A DNA stretch of 64,000 nucleotides from Trichomonas vaginalis G3 (taxonomy: Eukaryota > Parabasalia > Trichomonadida > Trichomonadidae). The stretch is taken from positions 9,486,001 to 9,550,000 of the forward strand of contig NC_067203.1 in the NCBI RefSeq assembly GCF_026262505.1, written 5' to 3'. The notes beneath the pieces are model-generated. The model made no database searches. It saw nothing but the letters and a program-made list of their open reading frames with translations, and was not told the origin of the DNA. Position numbers and translations under genes: made by a program. Shown here in pieces: positions 31,118 through 40,975 of this stretch (positions are counted from its first letter, which is position 1; each line of letters begins with the position of its first letter).

Positions 31118-32095
31118 ATGTCAACAATCAGCACAACAACAATCGGCACAACAACAATTCAAGCCACGAACGGTGGGACTCTGTCCACAACTACAGCACC
31201 AAACTCGTTAGTTATGAATCCTACGTCAATGTTAGTAGAGATGAAAAACTTCATTCCTTCTTCATATACTTTTGAAACAAAAATCCAGAAGATAAAGCAA
31301 GAACTGTTAACAAGTAATTTAGACTGTAGTGCGAAAGATGAAACAAATGAAGAATATCTTTATGAAATGCAGGACATTATTGACCATTTGCCTAAACTAC
31401 CTGAAATCCAACAACAAAAACTAACTATTCCTGAATTCGACGAAATTGAAGTGAAACCAACTGACTCAGTAGAAATAAAGAAGTTCATACGAAAGGTAAA
31501 TTATGAATTCCTTGGTTTTCATTGCAACCATAAAGTTATGAACAAAGATTGTGATATGGTATATAAAAACATCTCTGACATATATAAATCGGAGGAGTTT
31601 AAGACATACGACAACTTTGTTTCATTAGCTGCAAAATGTGTATGGCAAATAAGAGATAAAGATAGAAGGGGTAAAATATGGAACGAACAAATAAAACCAA
31701 CAGCTTTTGAGTTAAAGAAAACCATTGACGCCTTAGTTGTTTTAGCAGGTAAGGTTTCAGAATATAACGCAAAAATGAACCCACAATGTTCTAAATGTAA
31801 AGCAGCAATTAGGAAATATAACTACTCCGTCAAAGAGATAGAACGTATGCGAAACGACTATGCTGACTTAAAGAAAGAAGTAGAGAAACCAGCAGAAAAT
31901 AAAATGAACATGTTAGAATTTCTGAACAAAAACTATCCAACAGTTGACGATTTCCTTCTATCTGACGTCAAGAAGAAGTATAAAGAAACTTTCGGTATCG
32001 TTAAAACTTTTGACATACTAAAAGAAGAAATAGAAGCTACGAAACTGTTTAAAGTCTCACGAATTCATAACGTTTACCATGTAAAACGCTTATAA
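31118..32095 (+). CDS. Cassette protein of unknown function inside inverted repeats
   Basis: About 325 residues from the ATG at 31118 (an upstream TTG start is unlikely). The N-terminus is Thr/Ser-rich (STISTTTIGTTTIQ). The rest is helical, with a CSKCKAAIRKYNY zinc-knuckle-like pair at about residue 226 and a coiled coil after it. Its 5' region (about 31000-31117) is repeated before the KilA-N-like gene, and both proteins share the Thr-rich MST… start, which suggests a duplicated promoter and leader. A short GGAC-TCT-GTCC hairpin lies in the Thr-rich part. Confidence 0.6.
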   Translation: MSTISTTTIGTTTIQATNGGTLSTTTAPNSLVMNPTSMLVEMKNFIPSSYTFETKIQKIKQELLTSNLDCSAKDETNEEYLYEMQDIIDHLPKLPEIQQQKLTIPEFDEIEVKPTDSVEIKKFIRKVNYEFLGFHCNHKVMNKDCDMVYKNISDIYKSEEFKTYDNFVSLAAKCVWQIRDKDRRGKIWNEQIKPTAFELKKTIDALVVLAGKVSEYNAKMNPQCSKCKAAIRKYNYSVKEIERMRNDYADLKKEVEKPAENKMNMLEFLNKNYPTVDDFLLSDVKKKYKETFGIVKTFDILKEEIEATKLFKVSRIHNVYHVKRL

Positions 32096-32113
32096 AATAA
32101 CTGGGGTAGAAAA

Positions 32114-32217
32114 GAGGTTAGAAAAGAGGTTAGATCTAACCTTCTACCCTAAACATGGGCTTCGCCCTTGCCGCTAGCGGCTTATTTTTGGGTCATTTAC
32201 GCTCATTACGAAGAAGT
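32114..32217 (-). repeat. Cassette inverted repeat, right copy
   Basis: Reverse complement of the left copy. It carries GGTTAGATCTAACC (32128-32141), GGGC-TTC-GCCC (32157-32167) and GCCGCTAGCGGC (32170-32181). A further partial direct copy, with the CATGAATTTCC leader, runs to about 32345. Confidence 0.85.
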
Positions 32218-32415
32218 TTTGACAAAACATTTACGAAGAAATCATGAAAATTCATGAGGTTAGAAAAGAGGTTAGAAAAGAGGTTAGATCTAACCTTCTA
32301 CCCTAAACATTATTTTTATTGAATTCAGCAACAAAAATCATGAATTTCCTTAAGATAGAAAAAATAAAGTTAGTTTTATTTTATTTATTTTTTTATTTTG
32401 TATATAAAGACAGAT

Positions 32416-33299
32416 ATGTCAACAACAGAGAACACAACAACAGAGAACACAACAACAGTTATCGTTCATGAAGCTATAAATGAAGAATACGAGTACATAC
32501 AGTTTAACAAACAACTCCGTCTCATTCGTTCGGTCAAAGATGACATGTACCAAATGCAAAGTATTTTGAATGCTCTTCGTTCTACAAAGCAAGCATACCA
32601 TTGGTTTGAAAACCAACAGACAAAAGAACTTTTAGAAGAATTTCCTCATATGTTTGCTTCCCTCGGAAAACCGAGGGTAGAGATTCCGTACGAAAATCGC
32701 AAGAATTTGGCTCCTGTTTGAAAGGATATTATGTTCATAGACTTCTTGTAAATGCTGTTGCAATGTGGGCTTCACCTCGCTATGCTTGTTATATTTTCAT
32801 GATGTTAGATGAAATTCATAGACAAGAACGTGAAGAGATGGAAAAGAAACTTCATACAAAAGATGAAGTCATTGAAGCAAAAGACAAAAACATACAGAAA
32901 AGAATACCACGTTCGGTACCAAAAGGAAAGGAAAAGAACTATAAGTATATGATTTATACTGAAGAGATGGAAAATGAAGAAGATAAAGATATGGTTATGT
33001 TGCATTTAGTCAGAAGAAACAACAAAAGCTTTTATGACTTAGCTAAGATTTACAAATCTGACAGAAACTGGTTCTATCGTGAAAACTTACCGATTTCAAT
33101 GACCCCAAATGAACAAGTTAAACAAATAGTTCAAGATACTTTACCTCAAACACACTATGATATTAAAGGTTGCACAATACTTACATTCAAAGAAGATTTG
33201 CCATTACTGAAGGAAAAAATAACAGAATATTTCGATAACTTCAAAAGGAAGAATGAAGTCACAACAACATTAATGAAGAAGTCACAACAACAACATTAA
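32416..33299 (+). pseudogene. KilA-N-like DNA-binding protein region, broken
   Basis: The segment GYYVHRLLVNAVAMWASPRYACYIF follows the KilA-N C-terminal pattern YVHP-L-IA-WASP-FA, found in DNA-binding proteins of large DNA viruses and phages. After it come a Lys/Glu coiled coil (KKLHTKDEVIEAKDKNIQKR) and a C-terminal part of the kind that follows KilA-N/MSV199 domains in viruses. The N-terminus is Thr-rich like that of the neighbouring cassette gene. A CCCTCGG-AAAA-CCGAGGG hairpin (32660-32677) lies in the coding region. Broken once. Confidence 0.7.
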
Positions 33300-33467
33300 C
33301 GAAGAGAGAATGAGGTGAGATCTAACCTTCTACCCTAAATTATATTTTTGCCTTCCTCCTTTCGTAAATGTCATGTTGTCATCATTTTTAAAAGAAGTTA
33401 ATTTAACCTGGTGACGTAGTGACACTGAAAAAAAATTAATTACAGACATAAAATATATTTAGTTCAT

Positions 33468-35252
33468 TCATTGAACTCTATACCATGCGTAAACTGTCAT
33501 GTAAGGTGGCATGTATTCTTTACTTTGTCCCGTTGTTTGCGTATATCCTGAAACGCGATGTGTATGGTTTCCTTCTCCCTGAGTGTCACTCCAGTAACAA
33601 TTTATGGCAAATTTAACATCATCTTTAACATCATATCCTTTACCTTTTGTCATTCCTGACCAATCCCAATATCTATGCTTATGCCAACCTGCTTGAGATG
33701 TGCTTAAATCTATGTAGTGACTGTGTGCAGGTAAATTTTCACCCGTAATTGTTTTACTTCCCCCTGTTTCCTTTGAAGAGTTTGCACAATACAAAAACCT
33801 GTCAACTATTTGTTCCCATGCACCAACACCAAACATTGCTTGAGGACCTCTCGCATCCATAGATGTATAAATAGAACCTACTGGGTTCATTAAATCAAAC
33901 ATATGAGATATTATAGGATTGTCTCTTTTGAACTTAAAATATAGTGTAACTATTTCGGGTTTCTTCTGGTTTGTGTCAGAATATTTTTTATAATATAATC
34001 TTATGTTTTCAGGGTATGTAAAATCTTGACTATAATATTTATTTTTGTCATCTTCATAATAGTATACTATTCTCGTTTTTTCTATTGCATTATATCTTTT
34101 ATATCTATAATAATCTAAATATAATGTTTGCTTTTTTGGGTCTACACGTGCGTCAACACCATAGTCATAATAATACGGTGCTGGAGCGACGTTAGACAAT
34201 GTCATATCTGTCATATCTGTCATTTCATAAACTCTTAAATATTTCTTTTGTTCGTCTCCATATAAGTTTAAGTAGCAGTTGTTGTCTAATGGAACTTTAA
34301 CTTGTGTACCATCATTCTTTTTATAGCTTACATACATTTCATTGTTATTTTTCGGAATGAGTTTATACCGTATACCATTTCTTAAGGACTGTACCAATTG
34401 CCATCTAAAATATTTATTTTCTTCATTGACAGAAAAGTCGCCAACAATAGTTTCAATATTTTTTGTTCCTATCAAACTTTGGTATATTTCGTTAACAAAT
34501 GATATATCTGCTTTCTTTGCTAACTCATCGTTAACATATTCCTTATCTGCCTTCTTCCCTAACTCATCGTTAACATATTCCTTATCTGCTTTCTTCCCTA
34601 ACTCATCGTTAACATATTCCTTATCTGCCTTCTTTGCTAACTCATCGTTAACAAATGATATATCAGCTTTCTTTGCTAACTCATCGTTAACATATTCCTT
34701 ATCTGCTTTAAGGTCTAAACATTCTGAAACCCATCCTGTATCAGCTTTAGTTTTAAGAATCTTCGATGTCCGTTCATGATACCATTCAACCCTTTCTATA
34801 ATTTCATTATCTTTTTCATCAACATAAACCAAATTTGCTTTCTTCATTAATTCACTATCAACCCTTTCTATAATTTCATTATCTTTTTCATCAACATAAA
34901 CCAAATTTGCCTTCTTCATTATGTCATTTAGGAAACCTTTTATGAATTCCTCATTTAAATTAAATCTTCCAATCTTCAAAACTTTAGGAAATGCATTTAA
35001 TGCGTAATATCTTTGTTCTTCTGGTGGAATTGATGTTATATCATCCGTTATTCCTTTAATTTTTGAATTCATAAATAAAATTTCTTTTATATTTGATATC
35101 ACTGCACCACCTTTGCAAACGAATTCGAAATGGTCATTTTTCAATACTATCTCCAAATCTCCATATTTCAACATTTGCGTTTGTTCTGCCGTCTTTGAAT
35201 TATATGCATATATGGCGTATGTAATGGTCTGTGGTTGCTGTTGTTTAATCAT
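33468..35252 (-). CDS. Phage-like fibre protein with repeat shaft and tail-fibre C-terminus
   Basis: A 594-residue frame that looks whole. Residues about 110-160 hold a duplicated KKANLVYVDEKDNEIIERV unit. About 170-254 is a shaft of 12-residue repeats (KKADKEYVNDEL). After a strand-rich middle part, the C-terminal ~140 residues (GSIYTSMD…FGVGAWEQI…DRFLY…GG…LPAHSHY…MPPYMTVYAWYR) follow the phage tail-fibre/gp10-like C-terminal pattern with its His-rich metal-binding segments. It is probably a receptor-binding spike of the ancient particle. Acquisition from a bacterial virus is inferred. Confidence 0.75.
   Translation of the reverse strand: MIKQQQPQTITYAIYAYNSKTAEQTQMLKYGDLEIVLKNDHFEFVCKGGAVISNIKEILFMNSKIKGITDDITSIPPEEQRYYALNAFPKVLKIGRFNLNEEFIKGFLNDIMKKANLVYVDEKDNEIIERVDSELMKKANLVYVDEKDNEIIERVEWYHERTSKILKTKADTGWVSECLDLKADKEYVNDELAKKADISFVNDELAKKADKEYVNDELGKKADKEYVNDELGKKADKEYVNDELAKKADISFVNEIYQSLIGTKNIETIVGDFSVNEENKYFRWQLVQSLRNGIRYKLIPKNNNEMYVSYKKNDGTQVKVPLDNNCYLNLYGDEQKKYLRVYEMTDMTDMTLSNVAPAPYYYDYGVDARVDPKKQTLYLDYYRYKRYNAIEKTRIVYYYEDDKNKYYSQDFTYPENIRLYYKKYSDTNQKKPEIVTLYFKFKRDNPIISHMFDLMNPVGSIYTSMDARGPQAMFGVGAWEQIVDRFLYCANSSKETGGSKTITGENLPAHSHYIDLSTSQAGWHKHRYWDWSGMTKGKGYDVKDDVKFAINCYWSDTQGEGNHTHRVSGYTQTTGQSKEYMPPYMTVYAWYRVQ
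34492..34740 (-). repeat. 36-bp coding repeats in the fibre shaft
   Basis: About six tandem units encode KKADKEYVNDEL or KKADISFVNDEL. Unit order alternates, as expected from unequal exchange. Confidence 0.85.
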
Positions 35253-35276
35253 TTATTACGATTTAAAAATAAATAT

Positions 35277-36014
35277 TTAATCTGTTATCTCATCAGCTAT
35301 TTTTTCTATTTGAAATTGCCATAATATTTCATTCATAAATTCTAAATCACAATCAAATAGGTCAGTTATTCTAAATTTAATATTTGATAAATCTTTTGAA
35401 TGAAGAATAAATGAATTCCCGGATAATTGAAACGGATATGATAAAGAAAATATGTTTAAGTTGATGGATAAAATGTTTTGTATTGATGGGTAAGAGTTAG
35501 GGTCTAATGTTTGATGTGAAAATCTCATTGGGGTATTAACTTTATCACATTTGATTAAAATGAAATTAGAACCAGTGTCAGAATACAAAACATCCCCAAC
35601 ATCTTTTTCAAAATTTAATATCCCCAACAATGAACGAAGACGAGGAGTACAAAATTTAATTTTCAGCGGAAATTTAATAAGGTTATTTATTTCATCAAGT
35701 TCAAAAAGTTTATCAGGTTTTGATTTAAAATTTTCTTCATACCATACGATAAATGATTCATTTAAATAACTTAAAATCATGTTAATATCCCATTTCGTTA
35801 TCACATTATTTATATACATATCATACGTTTTTAGGTCTACGACCCCGCCGCTATGCGGCTCATGGTCATCTTTAATAAATGATATATAATCTGAAGGGTC
35901 TAAAAGAATGGGATTAAATTTACCACTCACAGAAACGAGAGTAACATTATAAATTCCGCTAACTGTTAAATTTAATTCACAGTTATTATTCGAAATAATA
36001 TTGATAATTGACAT
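35277..36014 (-). CDS. Maverick protein of unknown function, candidate minor structural protein
   Basis: A 245-residue intact frame rich in predicted strands, in the structural-gene half of the element, 24 bp from the fibre gene and in the same direction. A double hairpin (35834-35859) lies in frame and encodes a SGGVVDL-like peptide. The segment CTPRLRSLLGI is suggestive of Maverick minor structural proteins but not decisive. Unassigned. Confidence 0.5.
   Translation of the reverse strand: MSIINIISNNNCELNLTVSGIYNVTLVSVSGKFNPILLDPSDYISFIKDDHEPHSGGVVDLKTYDMYINNVITKWDINMILSYLNESFIVWYEENFKSKPDKLFELDEINNLIKFPLKIKFCTPRLRSLLGILNFEKDVGDVLYSDTGSNFILIKCDKVNTPMRFSHQTLDPNSYPSIQNILSINLNIFSLSYPFQLSGNSFILHSKDLSNIKFRITDLFDCDLEFMNEILWQFQIEKIADEITD
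35834..35859. repeat. Double-hairpin palindrome in frame in the gene at 35277-36014
   Basis: GGTC-TAC-GACC and GCCGC-TAT-GCGGC. Read on the minus strand it is GCCGC-ATA-GCGGC, spacer, GGTC-GTA-GACC, almost the same as the first polymerase copy. Confidence 0.8.
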
Positions 36015-36035
36015 TTTTTTATTACGATTAAAAAT

Positions 36036-36515
36036 ATGGTAAAGCGTTATTTTCCAGTGATAAATAAAACTAGAATAAGATTACCTCAAGAATTCATAAA
36101 TTCAACGAATAAGAAATTCATTCATGTTATAAATTTTAGTGTTTTCAGAAAATATGAGTCGATGTCATATTCATCATCAGGTTATATTTCACTTCATTCA
36201 AATTTAGTTCAATCAAACCCATATAATGACCATTTCATAAGATTTTCAGATGGTATTAAAAATGTAATTGATAGATTAAAATATGAACAGATTGACAATA
36301 TCGAATTTTTGGAATTTTGGTTTAAATATCCCGATGGAAAAAAGATTGAAGTTAAAGATAAAGCTGATACTATAACAAAAACAATTACAATGACCGATCC
36401 GGATAGTGGGGAACAAAAAGAAATAAAACAAACGATAGAAACTGGTGAAAGGTCAATTATTATCGATTATGATTCAAAGGATTATTATTCGATAATGTTA
36501 ATGCTTGAATATTAA
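36036..36515 (+). CDS. Maverick protein, candidate penton/minor capsid component
   Basis: A 159-residue frame, strand-rich (KFIHVINFSVF, GYISLHSNLVQ, IEFLEFWFKYPDGKKI) and ending SIMLMLEY. The spacing of strands and the LHSNL and FWF-PDG elements recall single-jelly-roll minor capsid proteins of Polinton-like viruses, but I cannot confirm this by eye. It is transcribed against its neighbours and starts 21 bp from the divergent gene. Confidence 0.45.
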   Translation: MVKRYFPVINKTRIRLPQEFINSTNKKFIHVINFSVFRKYESMSYSSSGYISLHSNLVQSNPYNDHFIRFSDGIKNVIDRLKYEQIDNIEFLEFWFKYPDGKKIEVKDKADTITKTITMTDPDSGEQKEIKQTIETGERSIIIDYDSKDYYSIMLMLEY

Positions 36516-36853
36516 ATAGCCTTAACAAAGAATTTTTCAAGTGATATTTTATATTCATCAACTATTTTATTATAAATATCATTATATGTTAAATGAAGTT
36601 CAGTTGTTGTTCCGTTCTTTGATATCTTAATTGTGCTAATATCCTTTATAGGATTTATTTTTGCAACTGTTCCGCAGCATGAAACCTCATCATCTATGAA
36701 AAATTGAATCTTCACGTCTGAATCTTGAACATCACAAAGAATGGCGATAATGTGAATTAATGATTCATAAGGTAAAATAATTAAACCGGATTGGTCAATT
36801 AAATTTATTATTGAATCATAATTATCAGTTATGATATCACGGTAAATTTTCAT
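36512..36853 (-). CDS. Small Maverick protein, unknown function
   Basis: 113 residues, mixed strand and helix, with a CC pair (SCCGTVAKI). It overlaps the end of the convergent gene at 36515 by four bases. No family recognised. Confidence 0.5.
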   Translation of the reverse strand: MKIYRDIITDNYDSIINLIDQSGLIILPYESLIHIIAILCDVQDSDVKIQFFIDDEVSCCGTVAKINPIKDISTIKISKNGTTTELHLTYNDIYNKIVDEYKISLEKFFVKAI

Positions 36854-36870
36854 TAATTCAGAATTAATGT

Positions 36871-37212
36871 CTATTTTATATGGCGCATTGCGACTGTAAT
36901 CGTAGATTCCTGGGTTCTCGATGTTTGATGAAAGAGTGGGGGGTATGTTGGATAAGTGGGAATTTCAACAGGTTCTTTACCAGGTTCAGATAAAATGATT
37001 GGGTCTCCATTCTCATGGTTTTCTTCATTCTCCTCATTCTTCGGTAAGTCACGAGTTAATAAATTTGGTTGAGTTGCTGACCTTGTTAATTCAGGACTAA
37101 CATTAACTTTAACATTTTGAATAATTCGTGATTTATCATCATTTACGTTATAACCAACCGTAATCTCTGCTTTTGCGTTAGTGTTCTTTTGACTAGTGAA
37201 ACGTCTTCTCAT
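36871..37212 (-). CDS. Small Maverick protein with acidic/proline-rich tail
   Basis: 113 residues. It begins MRRRFTSQK after CGAATATAAATG and ends with an acidic, Asn/Glu-rich stretch and a Pro/Tyr/Thr-rich segment (PVEIPTYPTYPPL). PTYPP-type motifs can act as late-domain-like binding sites, but this is only a resemblance. Unknown. Confidence 0.5.
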   Translation of the reverse strand: MRRRFTSQKNTNAKAEITVGYNVNDDKSRIIQNVKVNVSPELTRSATQPNLLTRDLPKNEENEENHENGDPIILSEPGKEPVEIPTYPTYPPLFHQTSRTQESTITVAMRHIK

Positions 37213-37270
37213 TTATATTCGAATAAAAAAATATATTTAAACTTTTATTTTGCTGGAACTTTTGAATCTA

Positions 37271-38143
37271 TTATTTCCTGTATTTGTTCATGAAGTTGAT
37301 TTTTAGCATTTTCATCGAAATTAATAGACCGAATATATTCATTAATTGCATTCTTATAATCATTGATTTCTCAAATTTTCTTTTATCTGATTCCTTAACT
37401 AAATCATAAGTTAAACCTCGTTGCTGATATAATGGTTTCTTAATTAAATCTTTGAATGCTTGAGATAAAGCACCTGATGCAATTCTTGCTACTATAATTG
37501 GTTGGAATTGCTGTTTAAGTTCATCTTTAACATTTGCGAAAACTGGATCGAATAAAGCAACTTTAAAGAATTTCTTAGCTGGAATTTCAGGTCTTAAATT
37601 TGCATATTGACCATCAAACTGGTTAGAATATCGTGGTAATCCATCCGGTCCCTCTTCAATAGCATTTAATTCTTCATTGAAGTAAGAATATGGATTATGA
37701 CGGTATGAATTAATTGGACCATTTTCACCTTCTCCAATGTATTGTTTAACAGCTTTTCCATTTTCATCAAATTGCATAGGATAATGTTCATTATATGCTT
37801 TACGTTTAGGATAATCCGTCATTGTTAATTTATACCCATTTATGACTTTAATATTTCCTTGACCATCAGTAACGAAAACTTCATTTATTCCATCAGGTTT
37901 TCCATTTGGACCCGTAATGTCTGCTTCGTGTGCTTCCCAATTTGGTCCGTGACGTTTGGCATATGCTTGAGCTTCTGGTAATGTTAAAACGTTTCTCATT
38001 TGTTTAACATCCTTTTGAAGACCGGCAACAATGTGGACTAATTCTTTCATTCCGTCTGGAACTTTCATAGTTCTATTATATGCACCCTTTTTGTTTGTTC
38101 CTTGTTTTAATGGAACCTGTAGAAGATTTGCAATTTCTGTCAT
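37271..38143 (-). CDS. Conserved-looking Maverick structural-half protein, unknown function
   Basis: A 290-residue frame. The centre contains [29 protein letters not shown] followed by [13 protein letters not shown], a segment I associate with proteins of Polinton-like viruses (a 'GNIkxVNGY…sDYPxR' pattern); the name of the family is not known to me. The end may not be intact. It lies next to the packaging ATPase and capsid genes, so a virion role is likely. Confidence 0.55.
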   Translation of the reverse strand: MTEIANLLQVPLKQGTNKKGAYNRTMKVPDGMKELVHIVAGLQKDVKQMRNVLTLPEAQAYAKRHGPNWEAHEADITGPNGKPDGINEVFVTDGQGNIKVINGYKLTMTDYPKRKAYNEHYPMQFDENGKAVKQYIGEGENGPINSYRHNPYSYFNEELNAIEEGPDGLPRYSNQFDGQYANLRPEIPAKKFFKVALFDPVFANVKDELKQQFQPIIVARIASGALSQAFKDLIKKPLYQQRGLTYDLVKESDKRKFEKSMIIRMQLMNIFGLLISMKMLKINFMNKYRK

Positions 38144-38181
38144 GTTTAATTATAAATAAAAAAAAAATTAATTATAAAAAG

Positions 38182-39008
38182 TTATTCGAATTTAATGGAA
38201 CCTTTATTTAAATCAACTATTATTTTTCCATGTTCTCCTAATTGCTGATATTGTGTGTAAAGTTCATTAATGCTCATTGGTAAATTCACTTGATAAAGCA
38301 TAACGTTCAACTGTTGACGACTAAAACCACTGAAAATGAAAAGGGTGGACAGGTTTGATTTAATGTTTGTGCTTAATGCTTTAAAGTATTGAACAGCCAT
38401 GAAGAATGAACACTGAATGTGTCGACATTGAGTTAATAACTGATTAAAATATGATTTCTCATTTGTTATTAGTTTTGATTTCACGCATCATCTAGAAAAA
38501 TGAGTGAATGCAAAAATTCTCTATCAAAATTTGAAATAGAAAGTGTTTCAAATAATTCATCCCGTTGTTTATCAATAATTTTATCCTCTAATCCTTGCTT
38601 CTTGATTGTATTATATAATTCTTTATACATTACAAAGTTTTTTAAATAATCTTCTGCTTCTTCTTGTGATAAATAAATAATTGGAATTTTGATTAAATGC
38701 TTTAAAGATTCAAATGTATCATCTGAAGGTGAACCTGAACGGTTGATATAAATTAACACATGTGAATAGGGTGAAGTGTTAGCAATAATGATAATTTGTT
38801 TTAATATCGTTAATGTTTTACCTTTATTTTGTTTACCAATTGCTGCAGTGATTGAATTTAAGTAACATTCAGAATATGGAATTTTCATTAATTTTTCCTT
38901 AGATAGAGCATTTCTATTATCACTCAATGCTTCATTAATCATATCATCTACGTATGTATTATATACTCCTGCTAATTCTTCATAAGGGGTGGATGAATTT
39001 AAATCCAT
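38182..39008 (-). pseudogene. Genome-packaging ATPase (FtsK/HerA type), broken
   Basis: Walker A GKQNKGKT, Walker B LIFLDDA and a downstream LLTQCRHIQCSFFMAVQ segment (sensor and arginine-finger region) mark the DNA-packaging ATPase shared by Polintons, virophages and NCLDVs. It lies in the usual place beside the major capsid gene. Broken once in this copy. Confidence 0.9.
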
Positions 39009-39032
39009 TTAATCAAAAATAAATTTATAATT

Positions 39033-40673
39033 TTAAACATTTCTATTCATCAATATTTCATCATATGAACTTCTATACTGCGGTGGTGTACCTGTTGGAT
39101 GATATTTCAAACCTTCATCCGGTGTCCATGTCCAATATGTAGTCCTAGTAAACCAAACCTGAGGAGGATTTGTCACTTTTGAACAGTAAGTGTCATTTTC
39201 ACCCTGAATGATTGGATAAGCTTTCACTTGTACTGTAACTTGTGAGTTGAAAGTTTCTAATCCATCAAAGAATATACCCGCTCCATCACGTTGAACTGGA
39301 ATAGTGCATAAGAATGAAGTTTGGTCTTTCCATGTTCTAGCTAATGGTGTGCCATCATCATCATTCAGTGGTCTAGTTAATGAGTCCTCGTATTCTTCTG
39401 TGCATTCATTCACTCCATCTAAATCAGAAGCTTGAAGCATACGTGTAAAGAATATGTCACCCACTGTGGTCATCGCTTGATCGGGGAAGTTTCTGGAATC
39501 TATAGTGACCTGAAGACCTCGAAGCATTGGATTTTCTAAAACCGTTCTTTGCATTGCATTCTTCGGAAATGTTAACACAACATCTGTAACATTATGAAGA
39601 GCGTATGAGAAATCTGAGCTGATACCTTCAGGAGTGATGCAACCTCCATTTAGTGAACGAACGTCAATATGTTGAGCTGGAATCATGAATGGATCTTCCT
39701 TACTAAATAAACGTGGTATTGCTTTAACTGATTCTTCAATTAAACCGTATCCTGGTGTAATGCATTTATCCTCTAAAACTTCCATCTTTGTGCATGAAAT
39801 AATAACGTCTTCAACTGTTGCGTCAGCAGATGTAGCGGCTAAGCTTGTAATTAATTTGGCAGGAAGTCCGATTTGTTGGAATTTGCGATCATATTTATAA
39901 ACATGATTCATAATCTTTTCATAATTTTCATCAGTTATCTTTTCATAAACGTAATTTTGTAAATCAGCAACTCTTAACGGGTCAACCTGACAAAATACTA
40001 AAGTATCCCTGAAAACATAATATTTAAGAATGATTTCACCAAATGATTTAGGATAATCATCGAACGCCTGAAATGCTAACAAATCATTTACCGGAATAAT
40101 CATATCAAAAGTGACATCAACTTCTTCATTTGCTTTCTTGAAAACTTCTGAAGGGTCAATATATTTACCACATACTGAGTTATCATATTTTTGAACATTA
40201 TTATATAACGAATGAACAAACTTTTTAACTTTCCTTTCTGATTTTGGTTTATATGTTGCAAATGCGAAAGATTCACGGGCGCAATCCATCTGAAGATAAC
40301 CGGCATCACCTCTTTCGGTTTCTACTTCTAATTGTTTAAAGCTTTGATTTGATGATTTGTAACCAACGAATAAACGCATGCATTTAAAAGCGGCATCACA
40401 TGTGAAAGCTTTATTTGAAACTAGAGTTGCTTTAACTTTGCGTTTAATATATGTGTCACCTAATTGGTTCACATCATGAGCCGGATTTGTAATTCTTAAA
40501 TGAGTTTGTTTATCATCAAAATATGGAGCATCAGAGTCATAGCATGAACTTTCAAGTTCTCTATAATATCTTCTACCGTCATTCTTTGCGAATATTTCAT
40601 TTATCTTTTCGAATGAATGAAATACATTTCCATTAATCGGTTTAGTGTTTGGCACTAAATAGTTAGTCGTCAT
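39033..40673 (-). CDS. Major capsid protein (double jelly roll, Polinton type)
   Basis: The 546-residue frame looks whole. Its size, position next to the packaging ATPase, strand-rich composition and segments such as VDVTFDMIIPVNDLLAFQAF and FGEIILKYYVF are those of Polinton major capsid proteins. Start context AATAATAAATG. The assignment relies on context plus these family-like segments. Confidence 0.85.
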   Translation of the reverse strand: MTTNYLVPNTKPINGNVFHSFEKINEIFAKNDGRRYYRELESSCYDSDAPYFDDKQTHLRITNPAHDVNQLGDTYIKRKVKATLVSNKAFTCDAAFKCMRLFVGYKSSNQSFKQLEVETERGDAGYLQMDCARESFAFATYKPKSERKVKKFVHSLYNNVQKYDNSVCGKYIDPSEVFKKANEEVDVTFDMIIPVNDLLAFQAFDDYPKSFGEIILKYYVFRDTLVFCQVDPLRVADLQNYVYEKITDENYEKIMNHVYKYDRKFQQIGLPAKLITSLAATSADATVEDVIISCTKMEVLEDKCITPGYGLIEESVKAIPRLFSKEDPFMIPAQHIDVRSLNGGCITPEGISSDFSYALHNVTDVVLTFPKNAMQRTVLENPMLRGLQVTIDSRNFPDQAMTTVGDIFFTRMLQASDLDGVNECTEEYEDSLTRPLNDDDGTPLARTWKDQTSFLCTIPVQRDGAGIFFDGLETFNSQVTVQVKAYPIIQGENDTYCSKVTNPPQVWFTRTTYWTWTPDEGLKYHPTGTPPQYRSSYDEILMNRNV

Positions 40674-40742
40674 TTATTATTAAATAAAAAATCAAAATTA
40701 AAAGATGAAAATGAATTTTTAATTTTAATGAAATAATCAACT

Positions 40743-40955
40743 ATGGCTGCAGGATTCTTTAAGAAACTGTGGGATAAAGTAAAAAGAGGAGCGCATAAAG
40801 TTTGGGAAGGGATTAAGAAAGGAGCAAATTGGATATTTAAGAATAAAGAAGCAATTAGTGACGTTGCAGAACAAATAGCACCTAATGTTCCGGTAAGGGA
40901 AGTATTAAATAAAGGAGATAAAGTTTATCGTCGACTACAACCGATATTGAGATAA
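40743..40955 (+). CDS. Amphipathic virion-like peptide (MAAGFFKKLW type), 70 residues
   Basis: It starts MAAGFFKKLWDKVKRGAHKVWEGI, a strongly amphipathic, Trp/Lys-rich helix, and ends in a basic KVYRRLQPILR. Its N-terminus is shared with the divergent-strand peptide at 40976-41212, so the two are paralogues in opposite orientation. The character is like adenovirus pVI or pX: membrane-active or DNA-binding virion peptides. Role inferred. Confidence 0.6.
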   Translation: MAAGFFKKLWDKVKRGAHKVWEGIKKGANWIFKNKEAISDVAEQIAPNVPVREVLNKGDKVYRRLQPILR

Positions 40956-40975
40956 AAATAATATTTATTTTTCCA

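Noticed and set aside
33350-33430. A complete sixth iteron
   Set aside because: It shares ATGTCATGTTGTCA and the following AGAAGTT-AATT-ACCTGGT order but is too diverged to count as a unit.
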